From assembly GCA_036525975.1 (NCBI GenBank), contig DATCZK010000034.1, forward strand, positions 1-16,280: 16,280 nt of DNA, written 5' to 3'. The position numbers and the translations under genes are program-made. Below, piece after piece: positions 1 through 7,496 of this stretch (positions are counted from its first letter, which is position 1; each line of letters opens with the position of its first letter). The notes beneath the pieces were generated by a model. The model was not told where the DNA came from and searched no databases. It saw nothing but the letters and a program-made list of their open reading frames with translations. The stretch is from Quisquiliibacterium sp036525975 (GTDB lineage: Bacteria; Pseudomonadota; Gammaproteobacteria; Burkholderiales; Burkholderiaceae_E).

Positions 1-242
1 GTACACCGGGCGCCGCCCCGTCCACGACACGCCGGCCACGCCCCGACTGCGACACGCCCTCCCCGATTCGCCCCGACGTCGAACGCCGATTCGAAAAAGC
101 GTGTATCGGGAAGCGACTCGGACCGACCCGCCGGGCAGGCGCAACGTGCGCCCCGGCAGCATCCCGCCCCGCCGCCCCGGCGGCAGCGCGTACCATCTCG
201 TCCAACGGACTGCTGATCGAACGCGAACGAGGGAGGAAGACG
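1..242. other. Leader region with no recognised gene
   Basis: No supported coding region, RNA gene or repeat was found. It is less uniformly GC around 90-110. A short stem (171-175 with 180-184) precedes the Rid gene. No -35/-10 pair with good spacing was seen. The long frame that starts at 101 is arginine-rich and runs across the Rid gene in another frame, so it is a shadow. Confidence 0.4.
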
Positions 243-719
243 ATGAGCGCGGAAGCGAAACTGAAGGAACTGGGCATCGAACTGCCGCCGGCGCCCAAGC
301 CGCTGGCCAACTACGTGCCCGCGGTGCAGGTGGGCAACCTGCTGTTCATGTCGGGCTGCGGGCCCCGGCACGCCGACGGCTCGATGATCGTCGGGCGCCT
401 GGGCGCCGGGATGACGACCGAGCAGGGTTACGCGGCGGCGCGCCTGGTGGGGATGAACATGCTCGCCAACGTGCGCGCCACGCTCGGCTCGCTCGACCGC
501 GTGGAGCGCGTGGTGAAGGTGCTCGGCATGGTGAACTGCGCGCCCGAGTTCGGCGAGCAGCCCAAGGTGATCAACGGCTTTTCCGACCTGCTGGTGGAAG
601 TGTTCGGCGCCGAACGCGGCCGCGCCGCGCGCTCGGCGGTGGGCATGGGCGGGCTGCCCGGCGGGATCGCGGTGGAGGTGGAGATGATCGTGCAGGTGCG
701 CGACGCCGACCGGCCCTAG
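243..719 (+). CDS. Rid/YjgF/UK114 family protein, long form
   Basis: 158-residue protein of the RidA/YjgF/YER057c/UK114 superfamily. RidA itself hydrolyses reactive enamine/imine intermediates such as 2-aminoacrylate in the cytosol; other Rid subgroups have less certain roles. Sequence signs are the N-terminal run LPPAPKPLANYVPAVQVGN, the central LFMSGCGP strand and a C-terminal ARSAVGMGGLPGGIAVEVE block, where R130 lines up with the substrate-binding Arg of RidA. The length (about 30 residues more than E. coli RidA) fits the longer YjgF-like subgroup. The ATG start has a good purine-rich site (GAGGAAGA) just upstream. It stands alone and faces the sirtuin gene tail to tail. Family assignment is strong; the substrate is unknown. 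Confidence 0.9.
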   Translation: MSAEAKLKELGIELPPAPKPLANYVPAVQVGNLLFMSGCGPRHADGSMIVGRLGAGMTTEQGYAAARLVGMNMLANVRATLGSLDRVERVVKVLGMVNCAPEFGEQPKVINGFSDLLVEVFGAERGRAARSAVGMGGLPGGIAVEVEMIVQVRDADRP

Positions 720-720
720 G

Positions 721-776
721 GCGCGGCGCGCGGGGGCGCGGCGCGCGAAGGCGCGAAGGCGGGCGCGGCCGCGCGC
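721..776. repeat. All-GC spacer with short direct repeats between convergent genes
   Basis: The spacer between the Rid gene and the sirtuin gene is almost wholly G and C. A 12-bp unit, GCGCGGCGCGCG, occurs at 721-732 and again at 736-747, followed by two GCGCGAAG-like units. No T tract and no clean stem with a loop suggest an intrinsic terminator. It is probably a low-complexity spacer between convergent genes. Confidence 0.4.
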
Positions 777-1535
777 CTAGCCCGCGCAGATCGCGGGCAG
801 GATTTCGCCGATCCGACCGCGCAGCACCGCGTCGGCGATCTCGTCCATCGCGGTGGGCTCGGCGTTCACGATCACGATCCTGGCGCCGGCGCGGCGCGCG
901 ATCGGCACGGCGCCCGCCACCGGGTACACCTGCAGCGTGGTCCCGATCGCCAGCATCAGGTCGGCCTCGCCGGCCACGCGCATCGCGCGCTCGATCACTT
1001 CGGGCACCAGCGCCTGGCCGAACGAGATCGTGTCGCTCTTGAGGATGCCGCCGCACTCGCTGCAGGCGGGGTCGGGGTCGCCGGCGCGAACCCGCTCGAG
1101 CGCCTCGGCCATCGGCGTGCGCGCGCCGCAGGACCAGCACATCGCCTTGCGGATCGTGCCGTGCACCTCGATCACGCGCCCGGCGGAATTGCCCGCGATC
1201 TGGTGCAGCTCGTCGACGTTCTGGGTGATCAGCGCGTGCAGCGCGCCGCGCCGCTCCAGCCCCACCAGCGCGAGGTGGCCGGTGTTGGGCTGCGCGCTCC
1301 ACGCGCCGTGCTCGAGGCGAGCGCGCCACGCGGCCACGCGCACCTCGGGTTCGGCCAGGTAGTTCTGGATCGTGGCCTGCTTCTCGGCCGCCGGGTTGCG
1401 GGTCCACACCCCTTGCGGCCCGCGGAAGTCGGGGATGCCCGAGTCGGTGGAGATGCCGGCGCCGGTGAGCGCCACGATCCGGCGCGCGCTGCCGACCCAG
1501 TCGCGCACCGTGTCGGCCAGCCGCCCCGTGCTCAT
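777..1535 (-). CDS. Sir2-family NAD-dependent protein deacylase (sirtuin)
   Basis: 252-residue sirtuin, which removes acyl groups from lysine using NAD+ and yields nicotinamide and O-acyl-ADP-ribose. All family signatures are visible: GAGIS (25-29) and PDFRG (35-39) of the NAD site, QNVD (105-108), the catalytic His125 in EVHGT, the zinc pairs C133/C136 and C158/C161, and GTTLQVYPVA near the C-terminus. The length is typical of bacterial SIRT4/CobB-like proteins. The ATG at 1535 has only a weak ribosome site. The gene lies 39 bases downstream of glcB on the same strand and could be read through from it. Its protein targets cannot be told from sequence. Confidence 0.95.
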   Translation of the reverse strand: MSTGRLADTVRDWVGSARRIVALTGAGISTDSGIPDFRGPQGVWTRNPAAEKQATIQNYLAEPEVRVAAWRARLEHGAWSAQPNTGHLALVGLERRGALHALITQNVDELHQIAGNSAGRVIEVHGTIRKAMCWSCGARTPMAEALERVRAGDPDPACSECGGILKSDTISFGQALVPEVIERAMRVAGEADLMLAIGTTLQVYPVAGAVPIARRAGARIVIVNAEPTAMDEIADAVLRGRIGEILPAICAG

Positions 1536-1549
1536 CCGCGAGGCCTGCC

Positions 1550-1563
1550 GCGGCCGGGGCCGC
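1550..1563. other. Short GC inverted repeat between glcB and the sirtuin gene
   Basis: GCGGCC and GGCCGC flank two bases, which could form a stem of about five pairs with a four-base loop in the 39-bp glcB-sirtuin spacer. There is no T run on either strand, so it is not a convincing intrinsic terminator. Confidence 0.25.
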
Positions 1564-1574
1564 CTGCGTTCACG

Positions 1575-3740
1575 CTAGGCTCGCGCCCCGGCCTTGAGCT
1601 CGAGCCGGCGCGCGTGCAGCACCGGCTCGGTGTAGCCCGAGGGCTGCTCGATTCCCTTGAACACGAGGTCGCAGGCGGCCTTGAACGCGACTCCGTCGAA
1701 GCCCGGCGCCATCGGCGTGTAGGCGGGGTCGGCGGCGTTCTGCTTGTCGACCACGGCGGCCATGCGCTTCATCACGTCCATCACCTGGTCGCGGCCGGCC
1801 ACCCCGTGGTGCAGCCAGTTGGCGATGTGCTGCGACGAGATCCGGCAGGTGGCGCGGTCTTCCATCAGCCCGACGTTGTTGATGTCGGGCACCTTCGAGC
1901 AGCCCACGCCCTGGTCGACCCAGCGCACGACGTAGCCCAGGATGCCCTGCGCGTTGTTCTCCAGCTCCGCCGTGACGTCGGCGGCCGGCCACACCGGCGA
2001 CTTCGCCACCGGGATCGTGAGGATGTCGTCGAGCTTGCCGCGCGCGCCGGCTTTCGCGATTTCGGCCTGCACCGCGAACACGTCCACGCGGTGGTAGTGG
2101 GTGGCGTGCAGCGTGGCCGCGGTGGGGCTGGGCACCCAGGCGCAGTTGGCGCCGGCCTTCGGGTGGCCGATCTTCTGCTCGAGCATTCCGGCCATCAGGT
2201 CGGGCATCGCCCACATCCCCTTGCCGATCTGCGCCTTGCCCGAGAGCCCGCACGCGAGGCCCACGTCCACGTTCCACAGCTCGTAGGCGATGATCCAGGG
2301 CTGCGTCTTCATGTCGCCCTTGCGCACCATCGCGCCGGCCTGCATCGAGGTGTGGATCTCGTCGCCGGTGCGGTCGAGGAAGCCGGTGTTGATGAACGCC
2401 ACCCGGTGGCGCGCCGCGCGGATGCACTCCTTGAGGTTCACCGTCGTACGCCGCTCCTCGTCCATGATCCCGATCTTCACCGTGTACTGGGGCAGGCCGA
2501 GCGAGCGCTCGACGTGGCTGAAGATCTGGTCGGCGAACGCCACCTCCTCGGGGCCGTGCATCTTCGGCTTGACCACGTAGATCGACCCGTGGGTGGAATT
2601 GCGCGCCCCGCCCTTCTTGTTCAGGTCGTGGATCGCGATCGCCGCCGTGCACATCGCGTCGAGCAGGCCCTCGTAGGCCTCGTTGCCGTCGCGATCGAGC
2701 ACGGCCGGGTTCGTCATCAGGTGGCCCACGTTGCGCACCAGCATCAGCGAGCGGCCCTTGAGCGCGAGCGGCTCGCCCCGCGGCGTGAGGTACTCGCGGT
2801 CGGCGTTGAGCGCGCGGGTGAAGGTCTTGCCGCCCTTGGTGACCTCCTCCGCGAGGTCGCCCTTCATCAGCCCCAGCCAGTTGCGATACGCCAGCGCCTT
2901 GTCCTCGGCGTCGACCGCCGCCACCGAGTCCTCGCAATCCATGATCGTCGTGACCGCCGCCTCGAGCAGGATGTCGGCCACGCCGGCCGCGTCTTGCGCG
3001 CCGATGCGGTTCGAGCGGTCGATCTGGATCTCGATGTGCAGGTGGTTGTGCGCGAACAGCACCGCCGAGGGCGCCGCGGCGTCGCCGCGGTAGCCGGCGA
3101 AGGCGCGCTCGTTCGCGGGCGAGGCCTCGCCTTTGGGGCCTGTCGCCACCAGCTTGCCCGCGCGCACGGCGTAGGCGCTCACGTCGGCGTGGCTGCAGCC
3201 CGCCAGCGGCACGACGTCGTCGAGGAAGGCCTTGGCCCAGCCGATCACGCGCGCGCCGCGTTCGGGGTCGTATCCCCCGGCCTGCGGGGCCTCGCCCATC
3301 GCGTCGGTGCCGTAGAGCGCGTCGTAGAGGCTTCCCCAGCGCGCGTTGGCGGCGTTGAGCGCGTAGCGCGCGTTCATCACCGGCACGACGAGCTGAGGAC
3401 CCGGAATGGTGGCGATCTCGGGGTCGACGTTGGCGGTGTCGATCGCAAAGCGCTCGCCCTCGGGCACCAGGTAGCCGATGTCGGCGAGGAAGGCCTTGTA
3501 CGCCACCGGATCGTGGGGCTTGCCCTTGCGCTCGAGGTGCCACGCGTCGATGCGCGCCTGCAGCGCGTCGCGCCGCGCGAGCAGCGCGCGATTTCTCGGC
3601 CCCATTTCGTGCACCAGCTCCGAGAGCCCTTTCCAGAACCGGGCCGGCTCGATGCCGGTGCCGGGCAGCGCTTCGCGCTCGATCATTTCGTGCAGGGGGC
3701 GGGCCACTCTGAGCCCGAACAGTTCGATGCGGTCGGTCAT
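1575..3740 (-). CDS. glcB: Malate synthase G
   Basis: 721-residue malate synthase G, which condenses glyoxylate with acetyl-CoA to give malate and CoA in the glyoxylate/glycolate pathways of the cytosol. The length matches E. coli GlcB (723). Catalytic residues are in place: Arg336 in RNVGHLM, the Mg2+ ligands E428 (MDEERRT) and D456 (GFLDRTGDE), and the base D628 in MEDRAT, followed by the RISSQHIANWL block. The start chosen is the ATG at 3740 (protein begins MTDRIELFGL), because a purine-rich GGAAGAGAA lies about 7 bases upstream and the family begins there; a longer reading to 3809 adds an arginine-rich unconserved tail. It is divergent from slcC over 142 bp. No isocitrate lyase or glycolate oxidase gene is present here. 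Confidence 0.97.
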   Translation of the reverse strand: MTDRIELFGLRVARPLHEMIEREALPGTGIEPARFWKGLSELVHEMGPRNRALLARRDALQARIDAWHLERKGKPHDPVAYKAFLADIGYLVPEGERFAIDTANVDPEIATIPGPQLVVPVMNARYALNAANARWGSLYDALYGTDAMGEAPQAGGYDPERGARVIGWAKAFLDDVVPLAGCSHADVSAYAVRAGKLVATGPKGEASPANERAFAGYRGDAAAPSAVLFAHNHLHIEIQIDRSNRIGAQDAAGVADILLEAAVTTIMDCEDSVAAVDAEDKALAYRNWLGLMKGDLAEEVTKGGKTFTRALNADREYLTPRGEPLALKGRSLMLVRNVGHLMTNPAVLDRDGNEAYEGLLDAMCTAAIAIHDLNKKGGARNSTHGSIYVVKPKMHGPEEVAFADQIFSHVERSLGLPQYTVKIGIMDEERRTTVNLKECIRAARHRVAFINTGFLDRTGDEIHTSMQAGAMVRKGDMKTQPWIIAYELWNVDVGLACGLSGKAQIGKGMWAMPDLMAGMLEQKIGHPKAGANCAWVPSPTAATLHATHYHRVDVFAVQAEIAKAGARGKLDDILTIPVAKSPVWPAADVTAELENNAQGILGYVVRWVDQGVGCSKVPDINNVGLMEDRATCRISSQHIANWLHHGVAGRDQVMDVMKRMAAVVDKQNAADPAYTPMAPGFDGVAFKAACDLVFKGIEQPSGYTEPVLHARRLELKAGARA

Positions 3741-3820
3741 GATGCGTTCTCTTCCTGTCTCTGGACGACGGGTTCGGGTCCGGTGCCGGGCTCCCATTCG
3801 AACCTGCAAGGATAGCGCCG

Positions 3821-3857
3821 TTGGCAGTCATATGAATGAACTGAATGTCTGTACACT
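3821..3857 (+). promoter_or_regulatory. AT-rich operator/promoter-like block upstream of slcC
   Basis: This is the only AT-rich stretch of the 142-bp divergent region between glcB and slcC. It holds a perfect palindrome TCATATGA (3828-3835), extendable to CAnTCATATGAnTG. The 18 bases from 3830 match 12 of 18 positions of the block at 5875 in front of suyA (ATATGA-N3-AA-N-TGA-N-T). TTGGCA at 3821 could be a -35 element, but no good -10 lies at 16-18 bp. It may bind the GntR-type regulator encoded at 15170; this is inferred from the shared pattern only. Confidence 0.35.
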
Positions 3858-3882
3858 GCGGGAATCGGAAGGCGCTGCGACG

Positions 3883-4839
3883 ATGAAGATACTGATCTGC
3901 GAGTTCATGGACGGGGCGGCGGTCCAGTCGCTCGCGCGCCAGTGCCCGGCCCACGAGGTCGTCTACGACCCGGGGCTGGTGGACGACCCGGCCCGGCTCG
4001 AAGCGGCGCTCGCCGAGGCGCAGGCGCTGATCGTTCGCAACCGCACGCGCGTGACCGCCGCGCTGGTCGCGCGCGCGCCGCGCCTGACCGTGGTCGGGCG
4101 CCTCGGCGTCGGGCTGGACAACATCGAGCTGGACGCCTGCGCGGCGCGCGCGATCGAGGTCATCCCGGCCACCGGCGCGAACGCCGACGCGGTGGCCGAG
4201 TACGTGCTCGCGGCCGCGCTGGTGCTCTTTCGCGGCGCGTTCACCGCGAGCGCCGAGGTGGCCGCCGGCGGCTGGCCGCGCGCCCGGCTCTCGGGCGGGC
4301 GCGAGGCCGCGGGCAAGACGCTGGGGCTGGTGGGTTTCGGCGACATCGGCCGGCGCAGCGCGCGGCTCGCGCGCGCGATCGGCATGCGCACGATCGCCCA
4401 CGACCCGCTGATCGACGCGAACGACCCGGTCTGGGAAGCCACCGGCACGCCGGCGCGCAGCCTCGACGCGCTCGTTGGCGAAGCCGACGCGATCTCGCTG
4501 CACGTGCCGCTGGTGGCGGCCACGCGCGGCCTGTTCGACGCGGCGCGCATCGCCGCGATGAAGCGCGGCGCGGTGCTGATCAACACGGCCCGCGGCGGCG
4601 TCGTGGACGAGCAGGCGGTGGCCGCGGCGCTGCGCAGCGGGCAGCTGGGCGGCGCCGCGCTCGACGTGTTCGCGAGCGAACCGCTCGCCGCGCAGGCCCA
4701 CTGGCAGGGCCTGGCCAACCTGATCCTCACGCCGCACGTGGCCGGCGTGACGGCCGAGTCGAACGAACGGGTGAGCGCGCTGATCGCCGATCGGGTGGCG
4801 CAGCACCTGCAGCGCACGGATTCCGGAGAACCGCGATGA
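3883..4839 (+). CDS. slcC: D-2-hydroxyacid dehydrogenase, probable (S)-sulfolactate dehydrogenase
   Basis: 318-residue D-isomer-specific 2-hydroxyacid dehydrogenase of the SerA-like family. The NAD-binding motif is GFGDIG (151-156). The catalytic triad is Arg237 (INTARGG), Glu266 (DVFASEP) and His285 (TPHVAG). On its own the family gives only 2-hydroxyacid/2-oxoacid + NAD(H). Its position directly before comC and suyAB matches the known sulfolactate clusters, in which SlcC oxidises (S)-sulfolactate to 3-sulfopyruvate. The start is the ATG at 3883 (MKILICEF), with GGAAGG ten bases upstream; the frame is open further upstream but that part is antisense to glcB. The stop overlaps the comC start (ATGA). 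It could instead act on another acid such as sulfomalate or phosphoglycerate; a biosynthetic SerA is less likely because no ACT domain follows. Confidence 0.8.
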   Translation: MKILICEFMDGAAVQSLARQCPAHEVVYDPGLVDDPARLEAALAEAQALIVRNRTRVTAALVARAPRLTVVGRLGVGLDNIELDACAARAIEVIPATGANADAVAEYVLAAALVLFRGAFTASAEVAAGGWPRARLSGGREAAGKTLGLVGFGDIGRRSARLARAIGMRTIAHDPLIDANDPVWEATGTPARSLDALVGEADAISLHVPLVAATRGLFDAARIAAMKRGAVLINTARGGVVDEQAVAAALRSGQLGGAALDVFASEPLAAQAHWQGLANLILTPHVAGVTAESNERVSALIADRVAQHLQRTDSGEPR

Positions 4840-5861
4840 CCCGCCTCTCGCTCGACCAGGCCACCGAACTGGCGCGCCGCGCGCTCGCGGCCGCGGGCGC
4901 CGGCGACGCGATGGCGCGCTCGACCGCGAGCGCGCTGGTCGCGGCCGAGGCGCAAGGCCTGGGCTCGCACGGGCTCTCGCGCGTGCCCCAGTACGCGGCG
5001 TTCCTGCGCAACGGGCGCGCCGACGGCGGCGCCAGGCCGGCCGTCGTGGCCGAGCGCAGCGCCACCGCGCTGGTCGACGCGCGCGACGGCCTCGCGTTCC
5101 CGGCCTGCGACCTGGCCGTGACGACCGCGATCGACAAGGCGCGCGACGCCGGCGCGGCCTTCGTCGCGGTCACCAACAGCCACCACTTCGGCGTGGCCGC
5201 CGATCACCTCGAGCCGGTGGCCCGGGCGGGCATGGTCGGGCTGGCGCTGGGCAACTCGCCCGCGGCCATGCCGGTGCCCGGCGGGCGCCGCGCGCTGATG
5301 GGCACCAACCCGATCGCGGCGGTGTTCCCGCGCGCGCACGGCGACCCGCTGGTGATCGACCTCTCGCTCTCGGAGGTGGCGCGCGGCAAGGTGATGGTGG
5401 CGGCGCGCGAGAAGCGCCCGATCCCGCTCGGCTGGGCTCTGGACGCCGACGGGAACCCCACCACCGACGCGCAGGCCGCGCTCGCGGGCAGCATGCTGCC
5501 CTTCGGCAGCGCCACGGGCGGCGCCAAGGGCGGGATGCTCGCGCTGATCGTGGAGCTGCTGGTCACGACGCTCACCGGCGCGCGCTTCGGCGCCGAGGCC
5601 GATTCGTTCTTCGTGGACGCCGGCAACCGCCCGCGCATCGGGCAGGCGTTCATCGTGATCGACCCGGGCGCGCTCGCCGGGCGGGCCGTCTACGACGAGC
5701 GCATCGAGGCGCTGATCGCCGCGATGCTGGTCGACGACGGGGTGCGGCTGGCGGGGGCGCGCAGGCGGGCGCTCGCCACCCGCGCGCGCGACGAAGGCCT
5801 GGAGCTGGGCGAGGCGCTGCACGCGCAGCTCGAGGCGCTCGCGGCCGGGGCCCGACCTTGA
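4836..5861 (+). CDS. comC: Ldh_2-family dehydrogenase, probable (R)-sulfolactate dehydrogenase
   Basis: 341-residue member of the LDH2/malate-ureidoglycolate dehydrogenase family (NAD(P)-dependent, non-Rossmann fold). Recognisable blocks are GSHGLSR near residue 45, the catalytic-region SHHFG (115-119), GTNPIA, DLSLSEVARGKVM and the late GGAKGGMLAL. In sulfolactate degraders ComC reduces 3-sulfopyruvate to (R)-sulfolactate, so SlcC and ComC together act as a racemase feeding SuyAB. That role is assigned here from the neighbours slcC and suyAB. The ATG overlaps the slcC stop by four bases and has GGAGAA about 6 bases ahead, so the two are translationally coupled. A malate or other 2-hydroxyacid dehydrogenase role cannot be excluded from sequence alone. 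Confidence 0.82.
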   Translation: MTRLSLDQATELARRALAAAGAGDAMARSTASALVAAEAQGLGSHGLSRVPQYAAFLRNGRADGGARPAVVAERSATALVDARDGLAFPACDLAVTTAIDKARDAGAAFVAVTNSHHFGVAADHLEPVARAGMVGLALGNSPAAMPVPGGRRALMGTNPIAAVFPRAHGDPLVIDLSLSEVARGKVMVAAREKRPIPLGWALDADGNPTTDAQAALAGSMLPFGSATGGAKGGMLALIVELLVTTLTGARFGAEADSFFVDAGNRPRIGQAFIVIDPGALAGRAVYDERIEALIAAMLVDDGVRLAGARRRALATRARDEGLELGEALHAQLEALAAGARP

Positions 5862-5886
5862 CCGCGTGTCATCTATATGATCTAAT
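5858..5886 (+). promoter_or_regulatory. Sigma70-like promoter of suyA with palindrome in the spacer
   Basis: TTGACC (5858-5863) and TCTAAT (5881-5886) are separated by exactly 17 bp, close to the TTGACA/TATAAT consensus and standing out in GC-rich sequence. The -35 box overlaps the comC stop. The spacer contains TCAT-CTAT-ATGA (5869-5880), an operator-like inverted repeat. The start codon of suyA is 67 bases downstream, so suyAB could be expressed apart from slcC-comC. The palindrome is a candidate site for the GntR regulator at 15170; no binding evidence is available. Confidence 0.5.
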
Positions 5887-5900
5887 TGACTCCCAGGCCG

Positions 5901-5921
5901 CGCCGCGCTCGATCGGCGGCG
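5901..5921 (+). other. Stem-loop in the suyA leader
   Basis: CGCCGC (5901-5906) pairs with GCGGCG (5916-5921) over a 9-base loop. It falls in the untranslated leader if transcription starts near 5893. It may stabilise the message or affect translation of suyA, whose ribosome site (around ACGGAC) is weak. Inference only. Confidence 0.3.
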
Positions 5922-5952
5922 TTCGAGAATTCCCACGAAACGGACCCACAAG

Positions 5953-6234
5953 ATGATTCATTTTGTCGTGCACGAGGAAGGCGACGGCGTCGGCGTCGTC
6001 GTCGTCGAAGGGGTGAAGGCGGGCCAGATGCTGACCGGCTGGATCATGGAAGATGACAAGGAGATCAAGTTCAAGGCGCGCAACGACATCCCGATCGGGC
6101 ACAAGCTCGCGCTGCGGGATTTCAAGCCGCAGGACACCGTGATCAAGTACGGCACCGACATCGGCAAGGCCGTGGCCGCGATCAAGAAGGGCGAGCACCT
6201 GCACGTCCACAACGTCAAGACAAAGCGCTGGTGA
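5953..6234 (+). CDS. suyA: (2R)-sulfolactate sulfo-lyase subunit alpha
   Basis: 93-residue small subunit made of a single SAF/UxaA-N domain. SuyAB removes sulfite from (R)-3-sulfolactate and leaves pyruvate. The sequence has the family's opening FVVHEEGDGVGV, the middle GWIMEDDKEIKFKARNDIP-IGHK block and the typical C-terminal HVHNVKTKRW. Altronate and galactarate dehydratases share this domain, but usually as part of a long chain or with other partners; here the small free subunit precedes a SuyB-like gene and follows slcC-comC. The codons for VGVVVV form a short GTC run. The gene is lysine-rich and less GC-biased than its neighbours. It has its own promoter candidate, and its stop overlaps a possible GTG start of suyB. 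Confidence 0.9.
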   Translation: MIHFVVHEEGDGVGVVVVEGVKAGQMLTGWIMEDDKEIKFKARNDIPIGHKLALRDFKPQDTVIKYGTDIGKAVAAIKKGEHLHVHNVKTKRW

Positions 6235-6239
6235 GATCG

Positions 6240-7409
6240 ATGGACATCAAGAAAGCAAAATTCTGGGGCTACAAGCGCGACAACGGTCGCGTGGGGGTTC
6301 GCAACCACGTGATCATCCTGCCGGTGGACGATCTCGCCAACGCCGCCTGCGAGGCGGTCGCGCACAACATCAAGGGCACGATGGCGCTGCCCCATCCCTA
6401 CGGCCGCCTGCAGTTCGGCGCCGACCTCGACCTGCACTTTCGCACGCTGATCGGCACCGGCTGCAACCCGAACGTGGCCGCGGTGGTGGTGATCGGCATC
6501 GAGCCGGGCTGGACCAAGCGCGTGGTCGACGGCATCGCGGCCACGGGCAAGCCCGTGCAGGGGTTCTGGATCGAGCAGAACGGCGACACCGCCACGATCG
6601 CCAATGCCTCGAGAGCCGCGTACAAGTTCATGAAGTACGCCACGACGCTCAAGCGCACCGAGCACCCGATCAGGGACCTGTGGGTCTCCACCAAGTGCGG
6701 CGAATCGGACACCACCTCGGGTTGCGGCTCCAACCCCACCGTGGGCAACGCCTTCGACAAGCTCTACGCGGCCAAGTGCACGCTGCTCTTCGGCGAGACG
6801 ACCGAGCTCACCGGCGGCGAGCACCTGGTGGCCGCGCGCTGCCGCACGCCCGAGATCCGCGAGCAGTTCATGGCGATGTTCAACCGCTACCAGGCGGTGG
6901 TCGACCGCCACAAGACCAGCGACCTGTCGGAGTCGCAGCCCACCAAGGGCAACATCGAGGGCGGGCTCACGACGATCGAGGAAAAGGCGCTGGGCAACAT
7001 CCAGAAGATCGGGCGCAAGTGCAAGGTGGACGGCGTGCTCGACAAGGCCGAAGCGCCCACCGGGCCCGGGCTGTGGTTCATGGACTCGTCGTCGGCCGCG
7101 GGCGAGATGGTCACGCTGTGCGCGGCCGCGGGCTACGCGGTGCACTTCTTCCCCACCGGCCAGGGCAACGTGATCGGCAACCCGATCGTGCCGGTGATCA
7201 AGATCTGCTCGAACCCGCGCACCGTGCGCACGATGAGCGAGCACGTCGACGTCGACACCTCGGGGCTGCTGCGCCGCGAGATGAACATGGACGACGCCGG
7301 CGACGCGCTGCTCGATTGCATGCTGCGCGTGGCCAACGGCGAGTGGACGGCGGCCGAGGTGCTCGGGCACCGCGAGTTCATTCTCACGCGCCTGTACGAG
7401 TCGGCCTGA
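6240..7409 (+). CDS. suyB: (2R)-sulfolactate sulfo-lyase subunit beta
   Basis: 389-residue large subunit of the UxaA/GarD superfamily. It forms the iron-dependent lyase with SuyA that splits (R)-sulfolactate into pyruvate and sulfite. Hallmarks are the start FWGYKRDNGRVGVRNHV, GTGCNP (C75), the superfamily signature KCGESDTTSGCGSNP (C153, C162), the block GPGLWFMDSSSAAGEMVTLC, FFPTGQGNVIGNPIVPVIKIC, and the end REFILTRLYESA. Two starts are possible: ATG at 6240, six bases after the suyA stop and with GGTGAGA ahead, or GTG at 6231 overlapping that stop and adding three residues. I chose the ATG because the family begins here. A strong hairpin follows the gene. Altronate or galactarate dehydratase is the main alternative, made unlikely by slcC-comC and the free small subunit. 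Confidence 0.92.
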   Translation: MDIKKAKFWGYKRDNGRVGVRNHVIILPVDDLANAACEAVAHNIKGTMALPHPYGRLQFGADLDLHFRTLIGTGCNPNVAAVVVIGIEPGWTKRVVDGIAATGKPVQGFWIEQNGDTATIANASRAAYKFMKYATTLKRTEHPIRDLWVSTKCGESDTTSGCGSNPTVGNAFDKLYAAKCTLLFGETTELTGGEHLVAARCRTPEIREQFMAMFNRYQAVVDRHKTSDLSESQPTKGNIEGGLTTIEEKALGNIQKIGRKCKVDGVLDKAEAPTGPGLWFMDSSSAAGEMVTLCAAAGYAVHFFPTGQGNVIGNPIVPVIKICSNPRTVRTMSEHVDVDTSGLLRREMNMDDAGDALLDCMLRVANGEWTAAEVLGHREFILTRLYESA

Positions 7410-7416
7410 CGCAAGA

Positions 7417-7448
7417 CGCGGCGCGCGCCCGGCTGGTCGCGCGCCGCG
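7417..7448 (+). other. Strong hairpin downstream of suyB
   Basis: A perfect 11-bp GC stem (7417-7427 with 7438-7448) encloses a 10-base loop that can pair further. It begins 8 bases after the suyB stop. No T run follows, so it is not a classical intrinsic terminator. It could protect the 3' end of a processed suyAB message or lower read-through into the dehydrogenase genes. Confidence 0.5.
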
Positions 7449-7496
7449 CACCCGATCGAGGATCCAGCCGCAGCACGACCCGGAGCACACACTGCG

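Noticed and set aside
101..1042. 313-codon + strand frame across the Rid gene
   Set aside because: Arginine-rich, overlaps the Rid gene in another frame and the sirtuin gene antisense; no family resemblance.
1536..1574. Intrinsic terminator between glcB and the sirtuin gene
   Set aside because: A short GC stem exists, but with a tiny loop and no T tract.
1161..3815. Long + strand open frame opposite glcB
   Set aside because: Translation is rich in H, R, V and G with no recognisable domain, and it is exactly antisense to malate synthase G and part of the sirtuin.
3883..4839. Biosynthetic phosphoglycerate dehydrogenase (SerA)
   Set aside because: No C-terminal ACT domain and no serine genes nearby; gene order matches sulfolactate clusters.
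5974..6010. GTC/GGC triplet run in suyA as a phase-variable repeat
   Set aside because: Trinucleotide units keep frame and encode a conserved valine/glycine stretch, so no switching is expected.
5953..7409. Altronate or galactarate dehydratase
   Set aside because: Same superfamily, but the small free subunit, the SuyB-like blocks and the neighbours slcC-comC fit sulfolactate sulfo-lyase better; no uronate genes are present.
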